Below are positions 6,648 through 14,734 of a stretch of 64,000 nucleotides of DNA, piece by piece; positions within the stretch are counted from its first letter, which is position 1, and every line of letters starts with the position of its first letter. The position numbers and the translations under genes were made by a program. Under the pieces are notes generated by a model. That model did not search any database. It was not told where the DNA came from and saw nothing but the letters and a program-made list of their open reading frames with translations. The stretch is from the NCBI RefSeq assembly GCF_900111685.1, contig NZ_FOHX01000022.1, positions 62,001-126,000 on the forward strand, given 5' to 3'. Source of the DNA: Nonomuraea wenchangensis. GTDB taxonomy: Bacteria; Actinomycetota; Actinomycetes; Streptosporangiales; Streptosporangiaceae.

Positions 6648-8648
6648 ATGTTGTCACTCCGGCGATCCGGCAGCGATACGTTGCAGACCCGTCCCCCATA
6701 CTTCCGATTAGCCCGTCGCCTGTTGACTTGTGCCGCCGCCGTGGTCACGGTGGCGGGTTTGCTCGTCGCGCCCGCCACCGCCGCCGACTCCTTCACCGCC
6801 CTCGGGGTCTACCCCCAGAGCATCACCCCTGACGTGACCACCGGGGCCGGCAAGGTGTTCGTCTCGGTCGGCGATCAGATCACCGTCTCGGACACCCAGG
6901 GCTCGCTCACCGGCGCCATCACCGGCCTATCGGGAGTCAAGGGCCTCGTCACGACACCCGACGGCACTCGTCTGTACGCGGCGCTGAGCGGCTCCAACCA
7001 GGTCGCCGAGATCGACACCGGCTCCCTCGCCGAAATCCGGCGGATCGACCTGGCGGCGTACCTGTGCCCCTCGACTCTCTCCATGGCCGGCGGCCGGCTC
7101 TATGTCGGGTACGGCTGCAGCTACGAGAGCAACGGCGGTGTCCTCAGTCTTGACGTGGCTGCGGCCTCGCCCGAGCCCATCCCAATCGAGGCGCGGCTGT
7201 TCAACACCCCACTGGTGGCTGCGGCAGGGCAGACGCTGGTGGTCGGCATCACCGGGCTCTCTCCCGGCGCCCTCCGCATCTGTGACATATCCGGTGCCGA
7301 TGCCACCTTCCGCGGAGTCGTCAGCGGCCACACGTACAGCCTGAGCAATCTGCAGGACATCTCCATCTCCACAGACGGCTCGACGGTGTACTCCGCCTTC
7401 GGCGCTCCAGCGAGGTACGACGCTTGGAACACCGCTGACATGACCCTGATCCGGAGCTACCAACTGGATGTCGGAAGCCGCGGCGGCGCCAAAGCGGTCG
7501 CGGTCAGCCCGGACGGCGCTCGCCTCCTGGGCGTGACATCGTCCGAACTGGGCGTAGCCGTGTACGACACGACCACGGCCGAGAAGACGTTCACGTACAA
7601 GGACCGTCTCTTCGAGATATTCGCGGGGAGCCTCGTCTTCACCGGCAGGGACGTCTTCGGCGTCGTGCGTGAATCTGGCAACGCCTCCGGCAGGATTCAC
7701 CTGCTGCGATTGCCCGACGTGACTCTCGCGGCCTCGACCCTGACCCTGACGGCCCCGGCCGCTGGAACCATACTGCAGCCGCTCACCCTGGTGGGCCGGC
7801 TCTCCTTCGCCGGAGGCGCAACCCCGGGCGAGCGATCCGTAGTGGTGACGCGCCGTCTGCCAGACGGCACCCGCCAGCCACTCCCCGAGATCACGACCGC
7901 CACGGACGGCACCTTCAGCATCACTGACACCCCGCAGGTCAGCGGCACCATCACGTACGACGCGCTCTGGGACGGCAGCCCGGATTTCCGGTGGAGCAGG
8001 GCGTCGGCCGCCGTCACCATCGCCAAGGTCAGGTCCTCCGTCAGCTGGGCTCCCGCTCCCGCGACGACCCTCTTCGAACCGTTCACCTGGGACCTCCGCC
8101 TGTCCCTGGCAGACGGCTCGGCTCCCGGCGCGCAACGCGTGGTGGTGACCCGTCAACTCCCGGACGGCACCATCGAGCCCCTCCCCGAGATCACGACCGC
8201 CGCGGACGGCACCTTCAGCATCACTGACACCCCGCAGGTCTCCGAGATGATCTGGTACGAGGTGAGATGGGCCGGTGACTCGGTGTACGACGCAGCGAGG
8301 AGCTCACACGGCTTGATGGTGGCCAAACTTCCGGCCACTCTCCAGCTCACGGGGCCGGAGACGACAGTCGTCGGCAGGCGCATCGAACTGAGCGGCAGGC
8401 TGGACACCGGCGACAGGCTTCCATCGTCGGGAACCAGCATCACGGTGCACCGCACCGTTACGAATCGCAACGGCACCGTCACGACCACGCTGCCATCACC
8501 GCCGCTCGCGGGCGACGGGTCGTTCAGCTTCACCGACACACCGCAAACCAGCGGCGAATACACCTACACCGTCAAGTGGGCCGGAGACGCCATCTTCCTG
8601 CCCGCAGAGCACAGCCACGTGGTCGTGGTCCGAGGTCCGCTGAGCTAG
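6648..8648 (+). CDS. Secreted beta-propeller protein with C-terminal Ig-like repeats
   Basis: This 666-residue protein starts at ATG after CAGGAGAG. A Sec signal peptide ends near residue 45 (VVTVAGLLVAPATAA). Residues about 50-360 show propeller-like repeats (VTTPDGTRLYAALSGSNQVAEIDT, VAVSPDGARLLGV), as in YVTN/NHL surface proteins. Residues about 365-666 hold three Ig-like (bacterial Ig_3-type) modules of about 100 residues, each ending in a DGTFSITDTPQ or DGSFSFTDTPQ motif followed by a strand ending W-x-G-D/S. There is no sortase signal or C-terminal anchor. A structural or adhesion role is inferred; no catalytic residues are seen. It is a single-gene unit. Confidence 0.8.
   Translation: MLSLRRSGSDTLQTRPPYFRLARRLLTCAAAVVTVAGLLVAPATAADSFTALGVYPQSITPDVTTGAGKVFVSVGDQITVSDTQGSLTGAITGLSGVKGLVTTPDGTRLYAALSGSNQVAEIDTGSLAEIRRIDLAAYLCPSTLSMAGGRLYVGYGCSYESNGGVLSLDVAAASPEPIPIEARLFNTPLVAAAGQTLVVGITGLSPGALRICDISGADATFRGVVSGHTYSLSNLQDISISTDGSTVYSAFGAPARYDAWNTADMTLIRSYQLDVGSRGGAKAVAVSPDGARLLGVTSSELGVAVYDTTTAEKTFTYKDRLFEIFAGSLVFTGRDVFGVVRESGNASGRIHLLRLPDVTLAASTLTLTAPAAGTILQPLTLVGRLSFAGGATPGERSVVVTRRLPDGTRQPLPEITTATDGTFSITDTPQVSGTITYDALWDGSPDFRWSRASAAVTIAKVRSSVSWAPAPATTLFEPFTWDLRLSLADGSAPGAQRVVVTRQLPDGTIEPLPEITTAADGTFSITDTPQVSEMIWYEVRWAGDSVYDAARSSHGLMVAKLPATLQLTGPETTVVGRRIELSGRLDTGDRLPSSGTSITVHRTVTNRNGTVTTTLPSPPLAGDGSFSFTDTPQTSGEYTYTVKWAGDAIFLPAEHSHVVVVRGPLS
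7881..8240 (+). repeat. Exact 300-bp periodic repeat inside Ig-like modules
   Basis: Bases 7881-7940 recur at 8181-8240 with a single mismatch (CCACGG versus CCGCGG), exactly 300 bp apart, which is one 100-residue Ig-like module. A third module near 8500-8560 keeps the protein motif but has diverged codons. The near-identical DNA indicates recent duplication or gene conversion between modules 1 and 2. Confidence 0.9.
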
Positions 8649-8729
8649 GTGTACTGGCCACGGACGTTGGTGACAGCGACACGGCCAGATGAGCTTGAAA
8701 TGGGTGAGGGCCTCGTGGCGTGGTGTGAG

Positions 8730-8830
8730 TCGACCAAGATTCACATCCGCCGGAGGCCCTCATGCCCCACCGTAATCCGGATGACGTGCCGGAATCGCGC
8801 ATCGCGTGGCGCGATGGATCCCCTGCTCGA
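8730..8830 (+). mobile_element. Possible left-end scar of an IS481-type element
   Basis: The text CCAAGATTCACATCC, then GGAGGCCCTC, then ATG CCC CAC CGT AAT (MPHRN) resembles the start of actinomycete IS481-family transposases. The frame stops after about 22 codons with no further transposase similarity. The rest of 8831-8969 shows nothing I can assign. Confidence 0.3.
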
Positions 8831-8969
8831 CCGTGATCGCCTGACAGAGACCGATGAAGGGTCAGCGGGCAAACGTGACACCCGCATCCCATCCACAGCT
8901 CGAAGCCGGCAACCCAGTGGGCGGTATTCCGCCTTGTGCGGGAAGCGCGGCATGCCGAAAACCTCGTCA

Positions 8970-9232
8970 CCAGGCCGAAGCGGTGACCTCGAGGCCCACG
9001 GCCTCGACCACCCCGGACACGTCCCAGCCGAGGATGGCGGGCGGGTCGCCCAGCAGCCTGTCGACCGTCCGTGACTTCCAGCCCGTGGGGTGGACGCCGA
9101 CGGCGTGCACCCGTACCAGGACCTCCGTCGGCATCGGCTCAGGACGCTCCACCTCGGCCAGCGTCAGCACCTCGGGCCGCCCACGGGCTCTTGAATGATC
9201 GCGCGCACCCGCGCCGTCGTGTCTTCGCTCAT
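8970..9232 (-). pseudogene. Zinc-type quinone oxidoreductase, truncated N-terminus
   Basis: MSEDTTARVRAIIQE begins at 9232. After a frameshift near 9185 it continues GRPEVLTLAEVERPEPMPTEVLVRVHAVGVHPTGWKSR and then PAILGWDVSGVVEAVG, the N-terminal GroES-like domain of quinone oxidoreductase/zinc-binding dehydrogenase proteins. The frame ends a few codons later at 8967, so the NAD(P)-binding domain (some 200 residues) is missing. It is a dead fragment. Confidence 0.75.
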
Positions 9233-9346
9233 GGGGGAACCCTTCGTGAAAGAGGGAATGAGCGCGCAGCCCGTCGTTGTGTGGGTTCTTGGACTCTTCT
9301 CGCAGGTCAGAGTGAGATGATCTTTCAGGCATGGAAGGCATGTTGA

Positions 9347-9378
9347 CTGGCTCCTCACACCTTGGTGCGAGGAGCCAG
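9347..9378. terminator. Strong long hairpin
   Basis: A perfect 10-bp stem CTGGCTCCTC / GAGGAGCCAG encloses a further 4-bp stem CACC/GGTG around TT, separated by one A-C mismatch. It lies between the oxidoreductase remnant and the DoxX gene. A terminator is most likely, although the position would also fit a small structured RNA. Confidence 0.5.
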
Positions 9379-9591
9379 CCGCTCCCGTGGGCATTTGGCG
9401 ATCTCGGACGCCTTGACCCCTTCGGAAGGGGCCGGCTGAGTCGCGTCAGCAGTTCGACGGCGCGCTCTTCAGCCAGCAACGCTGCGTCGTGGTCATCCCT
9501 GGCTCCTTCACCGCAGCAGCCCGGTCATGCCGCCGACCAGGGCGCGCAGGAGCGGATCGCGGCCCGCATCCCGCCCGAGGTGACGGGCCGG

Positions 9592-9978
9592 TCAGCCGGT
9601 GAAGGGTTCCAGTGCGAAGCGGCCGATCGCCACGAAGGCGGCCAGGGCAAGGTAGCTCCCGTCCACCAGCGCGGCTATGGTCTCGCCACGGCGGATCCGC
9701 ATGATCACGGCGCCGGTCATGAGCAGCGTCAGGCTGCTGGCCGCCAGCGGTACCAGAATCGGCGCGATGCCGAGCAAGGCGGGCAGGATCAGGCCCACGG
9801 CACCGAGGATCTCGAGTGCTCCGATGGCCTTGAGGGTGCCGGGCTTGAAGTCGAGGACCCAGCGCGCGGCGTTGCCCATCTGGGCCATCTTCTCCCGTGG
9901 GACGAACAGCTTCCCGAAGCCGGAGAACAGGTAGATGGCGGTCAGCAGGCCGGTGATGATCCATAGTGCGATGTTCAT
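9592..9978 (-). CDS. DoxX family membrane protein
   Basis: This 128-residue protein has four membrane helices, at about residues 5-22, 48-68, 72-92 and 105-122. The DoxX pattern YLFSGFGKLF opens the first helix, and MAQMGNAARWVLDFKPGTLKAIGALEILGAVGLILP follows. DoxX-like proteins are small membrane partners of redox systems; the closely related DoxX/SURF family is linked to thiol-oxidant stress in actinobacteria. It lies behind a terminator downstream of the AhpD-like gene, so it is probably transcribed separately. Confidence 0.85.
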   Translation of the reverse strand: MNIALWIITGLLTAIYLFSGFGKLFVPREKMAQMGNAARWVLDFKPGTLKAIGALEILGAVGLILPALLGIAPILVPLAASSLTLLMTGAVIMRIRRGETIAALVDGSYLALAAFVAIGRFALEPFTG

Positions 9979-10020
9979 GAGTCTTCTCTTCGGCAGAGTG
10001 TCTGGGGGTGGCGGCCGCGG

Positions 10021-10046
10021 GGCGGACCCGAGGTCCCGGGTCCGCC
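10021..10046 (-). terminator. Terminator after AhpD-like gene
   Basis: Perfect 10-bp stem GGCGGACCCG / CGGGTCCGCC with a 6-nt loop, beginning 27 bases beyond the stop of the minus-strand AhpD-like gene. Confidence 0.65.
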
Positions 10047-10072
10047 TGAGAGCCTGAGGGGGAATGTCCGCG

Positions 10073-10543
10073 TCAGCCGAACTGGCCGGGCTGGTACTCG
10101 CCGCCGGGCGTCCGGGTGATCACGTTCAGCCGGTTGAAGGCGTTGATCGTGCAGATCAGCGCTACCAGAGCCATCAGCTGATCCTCGTCGAAGTGCTTGG
10201 CCGCGTTCGCCCACGCCTCATCGGTGACGCCGCTGGAGTCGGCGAGGCGGGTGCCCTGATCGGTGAGTTCCAGCGCCGCCCGCTCCGCCTCGGTGTAGAC
10301 GGTCGTCTCCCGCCATGCCCCGACCAGGTTGATCCGCACCGCGCTCTCGCCGGCGGCCGCGGCGTCCTTGGTGTGCATGTCGAGGCAGCCGCCGCAGCCG
10401 TTGATCTGGCTGGCGCGGATCTTCACCAGCTCCTGCACCGCCTTCGGCAGCGCCGAGTCGGTGATGACCTTGTTCGACGAGATGATGTGCTTGGCCCACT
10501 TCGATCCGACCTCGTTGGCCATGGGGTTGATCCGGGTTTCCAT
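10073..10543 (-). CDS. AhpD-like carboxymuconolactone decarboxylase family protein
   Basis: This 156-residue protein carries the peroxidase-type CxxC-x3-H motif (C50-GG-C53, then LDMH57) seen in AhpD and related alkylhydroperoxidase-like proteins, followed by the helical YTEAERAALELTDQGTRL core. Such proteins reduce peroxides or act as thiol-disulfide partners. It sits next to an ECF41-type sigma factor, and genes of this family are the classic partner and target of ECF41 factors. A candidate ECF41 promoter lies 38 bases upstream of the ATG. The start is preceded by AAGGAGATTGAG. Confidence 0.9.
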   Translation of the reverse strand: METRINPMANEVGSKWAKHIISSNKVITDSALPKAVQELVKIRASQINGCGGCLDMHTKDAAAAGESAVRINLVGAWRETTVYTEAERAALELTDQGTRLADSSGVTDEAWANAAKHFDEDQLMALVALICTINAFNRLNVITRTPGGEYQPGQFG

Positions 10544-10580
10544 CTCAATCTCCTTCGTCTTCGGATACTTGCACCACTAC

Positions 10581-10607
10581 GACGAAGCACCCCGCCGAGA
10601 CGTAACA
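10581..10607 (-). promoter_or_regulatory. Candidate ECF41 promoter of the AhpD-like gene
   Basis: On the minus strand: TGTTACG, 16 bases, CGTC. ECF41 factors are known to use TGTCACA-N16-18-CGTC promoters. The -10 element is 37 bases from the start codon. Confidence 0.65.
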
Positions 10608-10628
10608 ACCCCATGCGGCGGACGTGCG

Positions 10629-11510
10629 CTACTCGGGTCGCGCGGGCAGATTCATGGCGTCGAGGAGCTTGCGGTCGCTCACAGTCAGGAGCTCGACGAT
10701 CAGGCCGTCGACCACGGTGCACCCCACCACGCCGAGCACCTTGCCTTTCGCACCCCAGGCCACGAACCCGGGCTCGCCGTTGACCAGGACCGCCAGCGCC
10801 GAGGTCATCGACCGGATGCCGCGCAGGATCGGACGGGCCACCTCGGCCGCCCCGACCGTGGTCAGTACGCCCTGCGGGTGGTACGTGCGCCAGGTCACCT
10901 TCGGATCGAGCAGCCGTACGAGCCCTTCGAAGTCCCCGTTCCGCGCCGCGGCAAGAAATGCGTCGACCACGGCGCGCTGCCGCCGCGGCTCCTCCTCTGG
11001 CAGCGAGGTGCCCTGCACCTTCCGGCGGGCCCGGCTGGTGAGCATCTTGGTCGCGTCGGTGGACCGGCCGATGATCTCGCCGATCTCGGCGAAGGGCACC
11101 GCGAACATGTCATGCAGGACGAACGCCAGCCGTTCGGTGGGCGTGAGGGTGTCGATCACCACCAGCAGTGCCAGCCCGACCGATTCGGCGAGCATCGCGT
11201 CTTCCTCGGGCGCCGCCCCGCCGTCCACGGTCACCACCAGCTCGGGCAGCCGGTCGTCGTACGGCAGCTCGGCCCGGGTTGTGCGCGAGCGCAGCACGTC
11301 GAGGCAGACCCGGCCGACCACGGTGGTCAGCCAGCCGGCCAGGTTGTCGATCGCGGCCGCGTCCTGTCGCGCCAGCCGGATCCACGCCTCCTGCACCGCG
11401 TCCTCGGCGTCCACCCGCGACCCGAGCATCCGGTAGGCGACCGCCACCAGGCGCTCGCGCTGCTGTTCGAAGGCTTCCGCCAGTGCTTCGTGCGGACCTG
11501 ATCCGGTCAT
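10629..11510 (-). CDS. ECF41-type RNA polymerase sigma factor with SnoaL-like C-terminus
   Basis: This 293-residue sigma factor has region 2 at about 12-75 (LVAVAYRMLGSRVDAEDAVQEAWIRL), region 4 at about 115-165 (LTPTERLAFVLHDMFAVPFAEIGEIIGRS) and a C-terminal SnoaL/NTF2-like domain at about 175-290 containing NGEPGFVAWG. This layout and length define ECF41 factors (SigJ-like), whose C-terminal domain replaces an anti-sigma factor by regulating activity in cis. The neighbours, an AhpD-like gene and an NmrA-type epimerase, match the known ECF41 context. A promoter-like element of the same type precedes its own start, suggesting autoregulation. Confidence 0.9.
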   Translation of the reverse strand: MTGSGPHEALAEAFEQQRERLVAVAYRMLGSRVDAEDAVQEAWIRLARQDAAAIDNLAGWLTTVVGRVCLDVLRSRTTRAELPYDDRLPELVVTVDGGAAPEEDAMLAESVGLALLVVIDTLTPTERLAFVLHDMFAVPFAEIGEIIGRSTDATKMLTSRARRKVQGTSLPEEEPRRQRAVVDAFLAAARNGDFEGLVRLLDPKVTWRTYHPQGVLTTVGAAEVARPILRGIRSMTSALAVLVNGEPGFVAWGAKGKVLGVVGCTVVDGLIVELLTVSDRKLLDAMNLPARPE

Positions 11511-11547
11511 GTCGTTACCTCCCTTGCGCGAATTCCGTCATGGTCAT

Positions 11548-11574
11548 GACGAGCCCGAAGGTGCCGAGGTAACC
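11548..11574 (-). promoter_or_regulatory. Candidate ECF41 promoter of the sigma gene
   Basis: On the minus strand: GGTTACC, 16 bases, CGTC. Spacing and elements match the promoter of the AhpD-like gene. It lies 38 bases before the start codon at 11510. Confidence 0.55.
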
Positions 11575-11605
11575 GTTCGGCGTGCGTCCTGATGGGAGAC
11601 CGCAA

Positions 11606-11632
11606 TGTCACAGGGATCGGGTCGCCGGCGCC
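11606..11632 (+). promoter_or_regulatory. Candidate ECF41 promoter of the NmrA-like gene
   Basis: On the plus strand: canonical TGTCACA, 16 bases, CGCC (one mismatch to CGTC). It lies 144 bases upstream of the NmrA-like ATG, which leaves a long leader. Confidence 0.4.
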
Positions 11633-11775
11633 TCACGGTCGTCAGGACGCTGCGCAAACGATCCACGCGCCTTGTGGAACTTACCGCTGACCTCGAATCG
11701 CCCGGACGACTGGTCGAGTGACGCGATCGTCACCGACCGGCCCCCGACTCAAAGAAACCCAAGGAGATCCCAACC

Positions 11776-12615
11776 ATGATCCTGGTAACCGGTGCCACCG
11801 GAAACGTCGGTTCCCACGTCGTCCGCCAACTCCTGGAGGAGGGTGAGAAGGTCCGCGTCATGACCCGTAACCCCAGTGGCCATGCGTTCCCGGACGCGGT
11901 CGAAGTCGTGACCGGCGACCTGACCCAGCCGGAAACCCTGTCCGAGGCACTGTCCGGCATCGAGCGGACCTTCCTGTTCCCCGTTTTCCATGGGGTCGAC
12001 GGATTCCTCGATGTGGCCGAGCGAGCCGGCCTGCGGCATGTCGTGATGCTGTCCTCGGTGTCCGTCACGTGGCCAGAGCCCGGCTGGGTCGGCGAGGTGC
12101 ACCTGCGGCTCGAACGATCCGTCGAAGCGTCCGGGTTGGCGTGGACCTTCGTGCGGCCCGACGGGCTCACGACCAACGACCTGGTCTGGGCACCCCAGAT
12201 CATCGACGGCGATGTCGTACGCGGACGCTACGGCGAGGCCGCGACGGCCCCGATCGACCCGCGTGACATCGCCGCGGTCGCCGTCCGCAGCATCCTCGAC
12301 GGCCGTATCGGCGAGGGGTACTCGGTGACCGGGCCGCAGTCGCTGACCCAGATCGACCGCGTGCGCGTCATCGCGGAGACCATCGGGCGGCCGTTGCGGT
12401 GGGAAGAGCAGTCCGAGGACTGGTTCCGGGACGAGATGGCCCGCGCCGGCATGCCCGCACCGGGGATCAACGATTACATCGACGCGCTCACCGCGAGAGT
12501 CGGCAGGCCCACGGAGGTCCTGCCGACGGTCGAACAGGTCACCGGGCGACCGCCCTTCCCCTACGCACAGTGGGTCGCCGACCACGCCGCCGCCTTCGGC
12601 TCGGCGTCGGCCTGA
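11776..12615 (+). CDS. NmrA-like NAD(P)H-binding protein
   Basis: This 279-residue protein opens with the Rossmann motif MILVTGATGNVGSHVVRQL (GxxGxxG) and has the NmrA/HSCARG layout: LTQPETLSEALSGIERTFL, HVVMLSSVSV, WTFVRPDGLTTN and a C-terminal domain with ALTARVGRPTEVLPTVEQVTGRPP. It lacks the YxxxK catalytic pair of classical SDRs, as is usual for this group. Members sense NAD(P)H redox or act as reductases/epimerases. It is divergent from the ECF41 gene and matches the epimerase partner described for that regulon. The start has an AAGGAGAT site. Confidence 0.85.
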   Translation: MILVTGATGNVGSHVVRQLLEEGEKVRVMTRNPSGHAFPDAVEVVTGDLTQPETLSEALSGIERTFLFPVFHGVDGFLDVAERAGLRHVVMLSSVSVTWPEPGWVGEVHLRLERSVEASGLAWTFVRPDGLTTNDLVWAPQIIDGDVVRGRYGEAATAPIDPRDIAAVAVRSILDGRIGEGYSVTGPQSLTQIDRVRVIAETIGRPLRWEEQSEDWFRDEMARAGMPAPGINDYIDALTARVGRPTEVLPTVEQVTGRPPFPYAQWVADHAAAFGSASA

Positions 12616-12802
12616 CCGGCGGGCGGCACCCTGCGGCCTCCGCGCACGTCCCGGGCAGAACCATCCGGGGCGGGCCGTCCTTCGTCTTCGTGCTCATGAT
12701 GTCGCCGGGCATGAACGGCGACGATTGACTCGACCACACTCAAGATCATGGACAACGGCGATGTCGCCGTACGTCATCTACGTGCTCAAACGGACTGTCG
12801 TT

Positions 12803-12985
12803 CTACATCGGTTGGCGGGCGGGCTTCCCGGCGATAGCGCGGACGGGCGTTGTGGTGAGTTGACGGACGGTGACGAAGGCCGCGGCGAGGTCGAGGTAGA
12901 AGTCCACGACGCGGCCGTTCTTCTCGGTGCTTCGGCAAAGCTTGCCGAAGCCGTTCATCCAGGAGGGTGGGTCGGCCGCGCAGCG
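12803..12985 (-). pseudogene. IS5-family transposase, C-terminal remnant
   Basis: The minus-strand frame contains WMNGFGKLCRSTEKNGRVVDFYLDLAAAFVTVRQL. This matches the C-terminal RCTEKRxxVVDFYLxLAAAxVTxRxL region of actinomycete IS5-family transposases. Only about 60 residues remain, and no terminal repeats were found nearby. Confidence 0.6.
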
Positions 12986-13044
12986 AAGTGTCAGCGTTGA
13001 GCTGGTCCTTTTCCGCGCGGCCTCCCGCCGAACCGGACAGATCA

Positions 13045-13494
13045 TCACCTCCGCGACGTCGTCATCGGCCTGCGTCCAACCCATGACGTCGCGCCGTGAT
13101 GCCTGCCGACGGCAGTGATGGCCGCCTCGGCGCCGTCGCAGAGCTCGGCGATGGCCTGGGCGCGATCGGCGGTGAAGCGGATCTGCTGCTTATGCAGCAG
13201 CGACAGCTCCCGCGAGGCGGCCATGCGGATCTCGGCCATGGCGTTGAAGACGTTCATGGACGCCTTCGCCTCGGTCCCGTCACTGGCTACGCGGGACTGG
13301 GCTGCCAGCGTATCCCGCTCGCGGCGCAGAGCCTCGTCGTGTTCGCGCTGCCGCCGGGCTGCGGTCACCGCGGCGGCCGCAGCCCGGTCGGCCGCATCGG
13401 CGGCGGCCTGGCGGGTCGACCGTCGTGGACCTCCCTGACCATGACCGCGGCCATCATCGCCATACGGCTGCTGATAACACCGGCCTGTGGGCAC
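13045..13494 (-). CDS. Hypothetical coiled-coil protein
   Basis: This 149-codon frame contains a strongly helical stretch, AAAAAVTAARRQREHDEALRRERDTLAAQ, followed by MNVFNAMAEIRMAASRELSLLHKQQIRF and AIAELCDGAEAAITAVGRHHG. The composition is protein-like with plausible coiled coil, but I recognise no family. The first 30 codons look random, so the true start may be near 13400. It is surrounded by IS5 and Tn3 scars and may be passenger DNA. Confidence 0.35.
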   Translation of the reverse strand: MPTGRCYQQPYGDDGRGHGQGGPRRSTRQAAADAADRAAAAAVTAARRQREHDEALRRERDTLAAQSRVASDGTEAKASMNVFNAMAEIRMAASRELSLLHKQQIRFTADRAQAIAELCDGAEAAITAVGRHHGATSWVGRRPMTTSRR

Positions 13495-13557
13495 GGCCCG
13501 AGCAGCGGCCGGTGCACCAGCACGCGGCCTGACATCGCCCGGGACACGAGCCGAGGG

Positions 13558-13790
13558 CTACGCCGCCTCCGCCAGGGAGTCGAAGTCGATCTCGGGCAGG
13601 TCGGGATCGAAGTCCTCGGGTCTCAGCCACAGCACATCGGTCGCGTACATGCCCAACCGGCTGATGTGCGCGGTCAGGTAGGGGGAGAGCGATGTCTTCG
13701 GCGGTGATGTCCTTGCACGGCTGGCGAATGGCGTGAGGCCGTCCGCGCGCAGCGCCTTTGATATTGATGTGGCGGGTCATCACCGCGGTG
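13558..13790 (-). pseudogene. Tn3-family transposase, C-terminal remnant
   Basis: Two frames together give ALRADG, then KDITAEDIA and, after a shift, LSPYLTAHISRLGMYATDVLW followed by DFDPDLPEIDFDSLAEAA and a stop at 13558. Actinomycete Tn3 transposases end with an EDLAxxSPYLTEHIxRFGxYxTxEL...DFTPL-type sequence, which this resembles closely. It is frameshifted and lacks the DDE domain. Confidence 0.55.
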
Positions 13791-13905
13791 AGGCGAAGGT
13801 GGGCGCGGATGACGGTAAAGCTGTTGTCGCGGCTGTGGCACGCACGTTTGAATCAGCAGGCGACCATGGCCAACTGCGGATTAGTCGGAAAGGAGGAGGC
13901 GCTTC

Positions 13906-14658
13906 ATGAGTGAAGCGTTCTACTCGCACCCGAGGCTGTACGACCTGATGTTCCCGGGCGGCGGGCCCGCAGTCGACTTCTACCGGGCCGAGGCCGATCG
14001 GCAAGGCGGGCGTGTGTTGGAACTCGGGTGCGGCACCGGGCACAAGCTGATCCCCATCGCTTCCGACGGGCATCCGTGCGTCGGCCTGGACTTCTCGTCA
14101 GAGATGCTGGCTGAGGCTCAGCGTAAGGCGAACGAGCGTGGCGTAGCTGTGGAATGGACGCAGGGCGACATGCGGGCCTTCGATCTGGGCCGCACATTCG
14201 ACTTCGTGTTCATCACAGCCAATTCCCTGCTGCATCTGCATGAGGCTGAGGATCTGGTGAGCTGCTTTCAGTCGGTCCGAAGGCACCTGGCACCTGGAGC
14301 ACGGTTCGTGTTCGATGTGTTCAACCCGAGCGTGCACATGCTTGCCGAAGCCGATGGCGTGCGGCGCACCCGGGAGTCGTTGTCGTTCATGGATCCTGCC
14401 CGTGGCAATGTCAGCGTCGACGTCGCCGAGATCTATGATGCGGCCGCGCAAGTCACACGCGGGACGTGGCACCTGTCGACTGACTCCGAGCCCGACTTCG
14501 TCGTCGCACCGCTCGAAATCAGGAGCATCTTCCCGCAGGAACTGCCGCTGCTCGTCTCGCTCGGCGGCCTTCGGCTCGTCGAGCGCTTCGGCGGCTGGTC
14601 CGGTCAGCCGTTTGCCATGGACGCGCCACTTCAACTCTGCATCTGCGAGCCCGCGTGA
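13906..14658 (+). CDS. Class I SAM-dependent methyltransferase
   Basis: This 250-residue protein has the Methyltransf_25 pattern: VLELGCGTGH (motif I, residues 37-46), VGLDFSSEMLAEAQ (acidic motif II), WTQGDMRAFDLGRTFDFVFITANSLLHL (motifs III/IV), then a C-terminal beta domain FVFDVFNPS. It transfers a methyl group from S-adenosylmethionine; the substrate is unknown. The start codon is secure because AAAGGAGGAGG lies 8 bases upstream. It stands alone between a Tn3 scar and an IS256 element, so it may be passenger DNA. Confidence 0.85.
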   Translation: MSEAFYSHPRLYDLMFPGGGPAVDFYRAEADRQGGRVLELGCGTGHKLIPIASDGHPCVGLDFSSEMLAEAQRKANERGVAVEWTQGDMRAFDLGRTFDFVFITANSLLHLHEAEDLVSCFQSVRRHLAPGARFVFDVFNPSVHMLAEADGVRRTRESLSFMDPARGNVSVDVAEIYDAAAQVTRGTWHLSTDSEPDFVVAPLEIRSIFPQELPLLVSLGGLRLVERFGGWSGQPFAMDAPLQLCICEPA

Positions 14659-14734
14659 TCGAAGGCGGGAGCACAGTCTCGGCCGAGCAGAACTCTCCCT
14701 GGCGAACGACACGCGTCCCGCACGGTTGCGTCCA

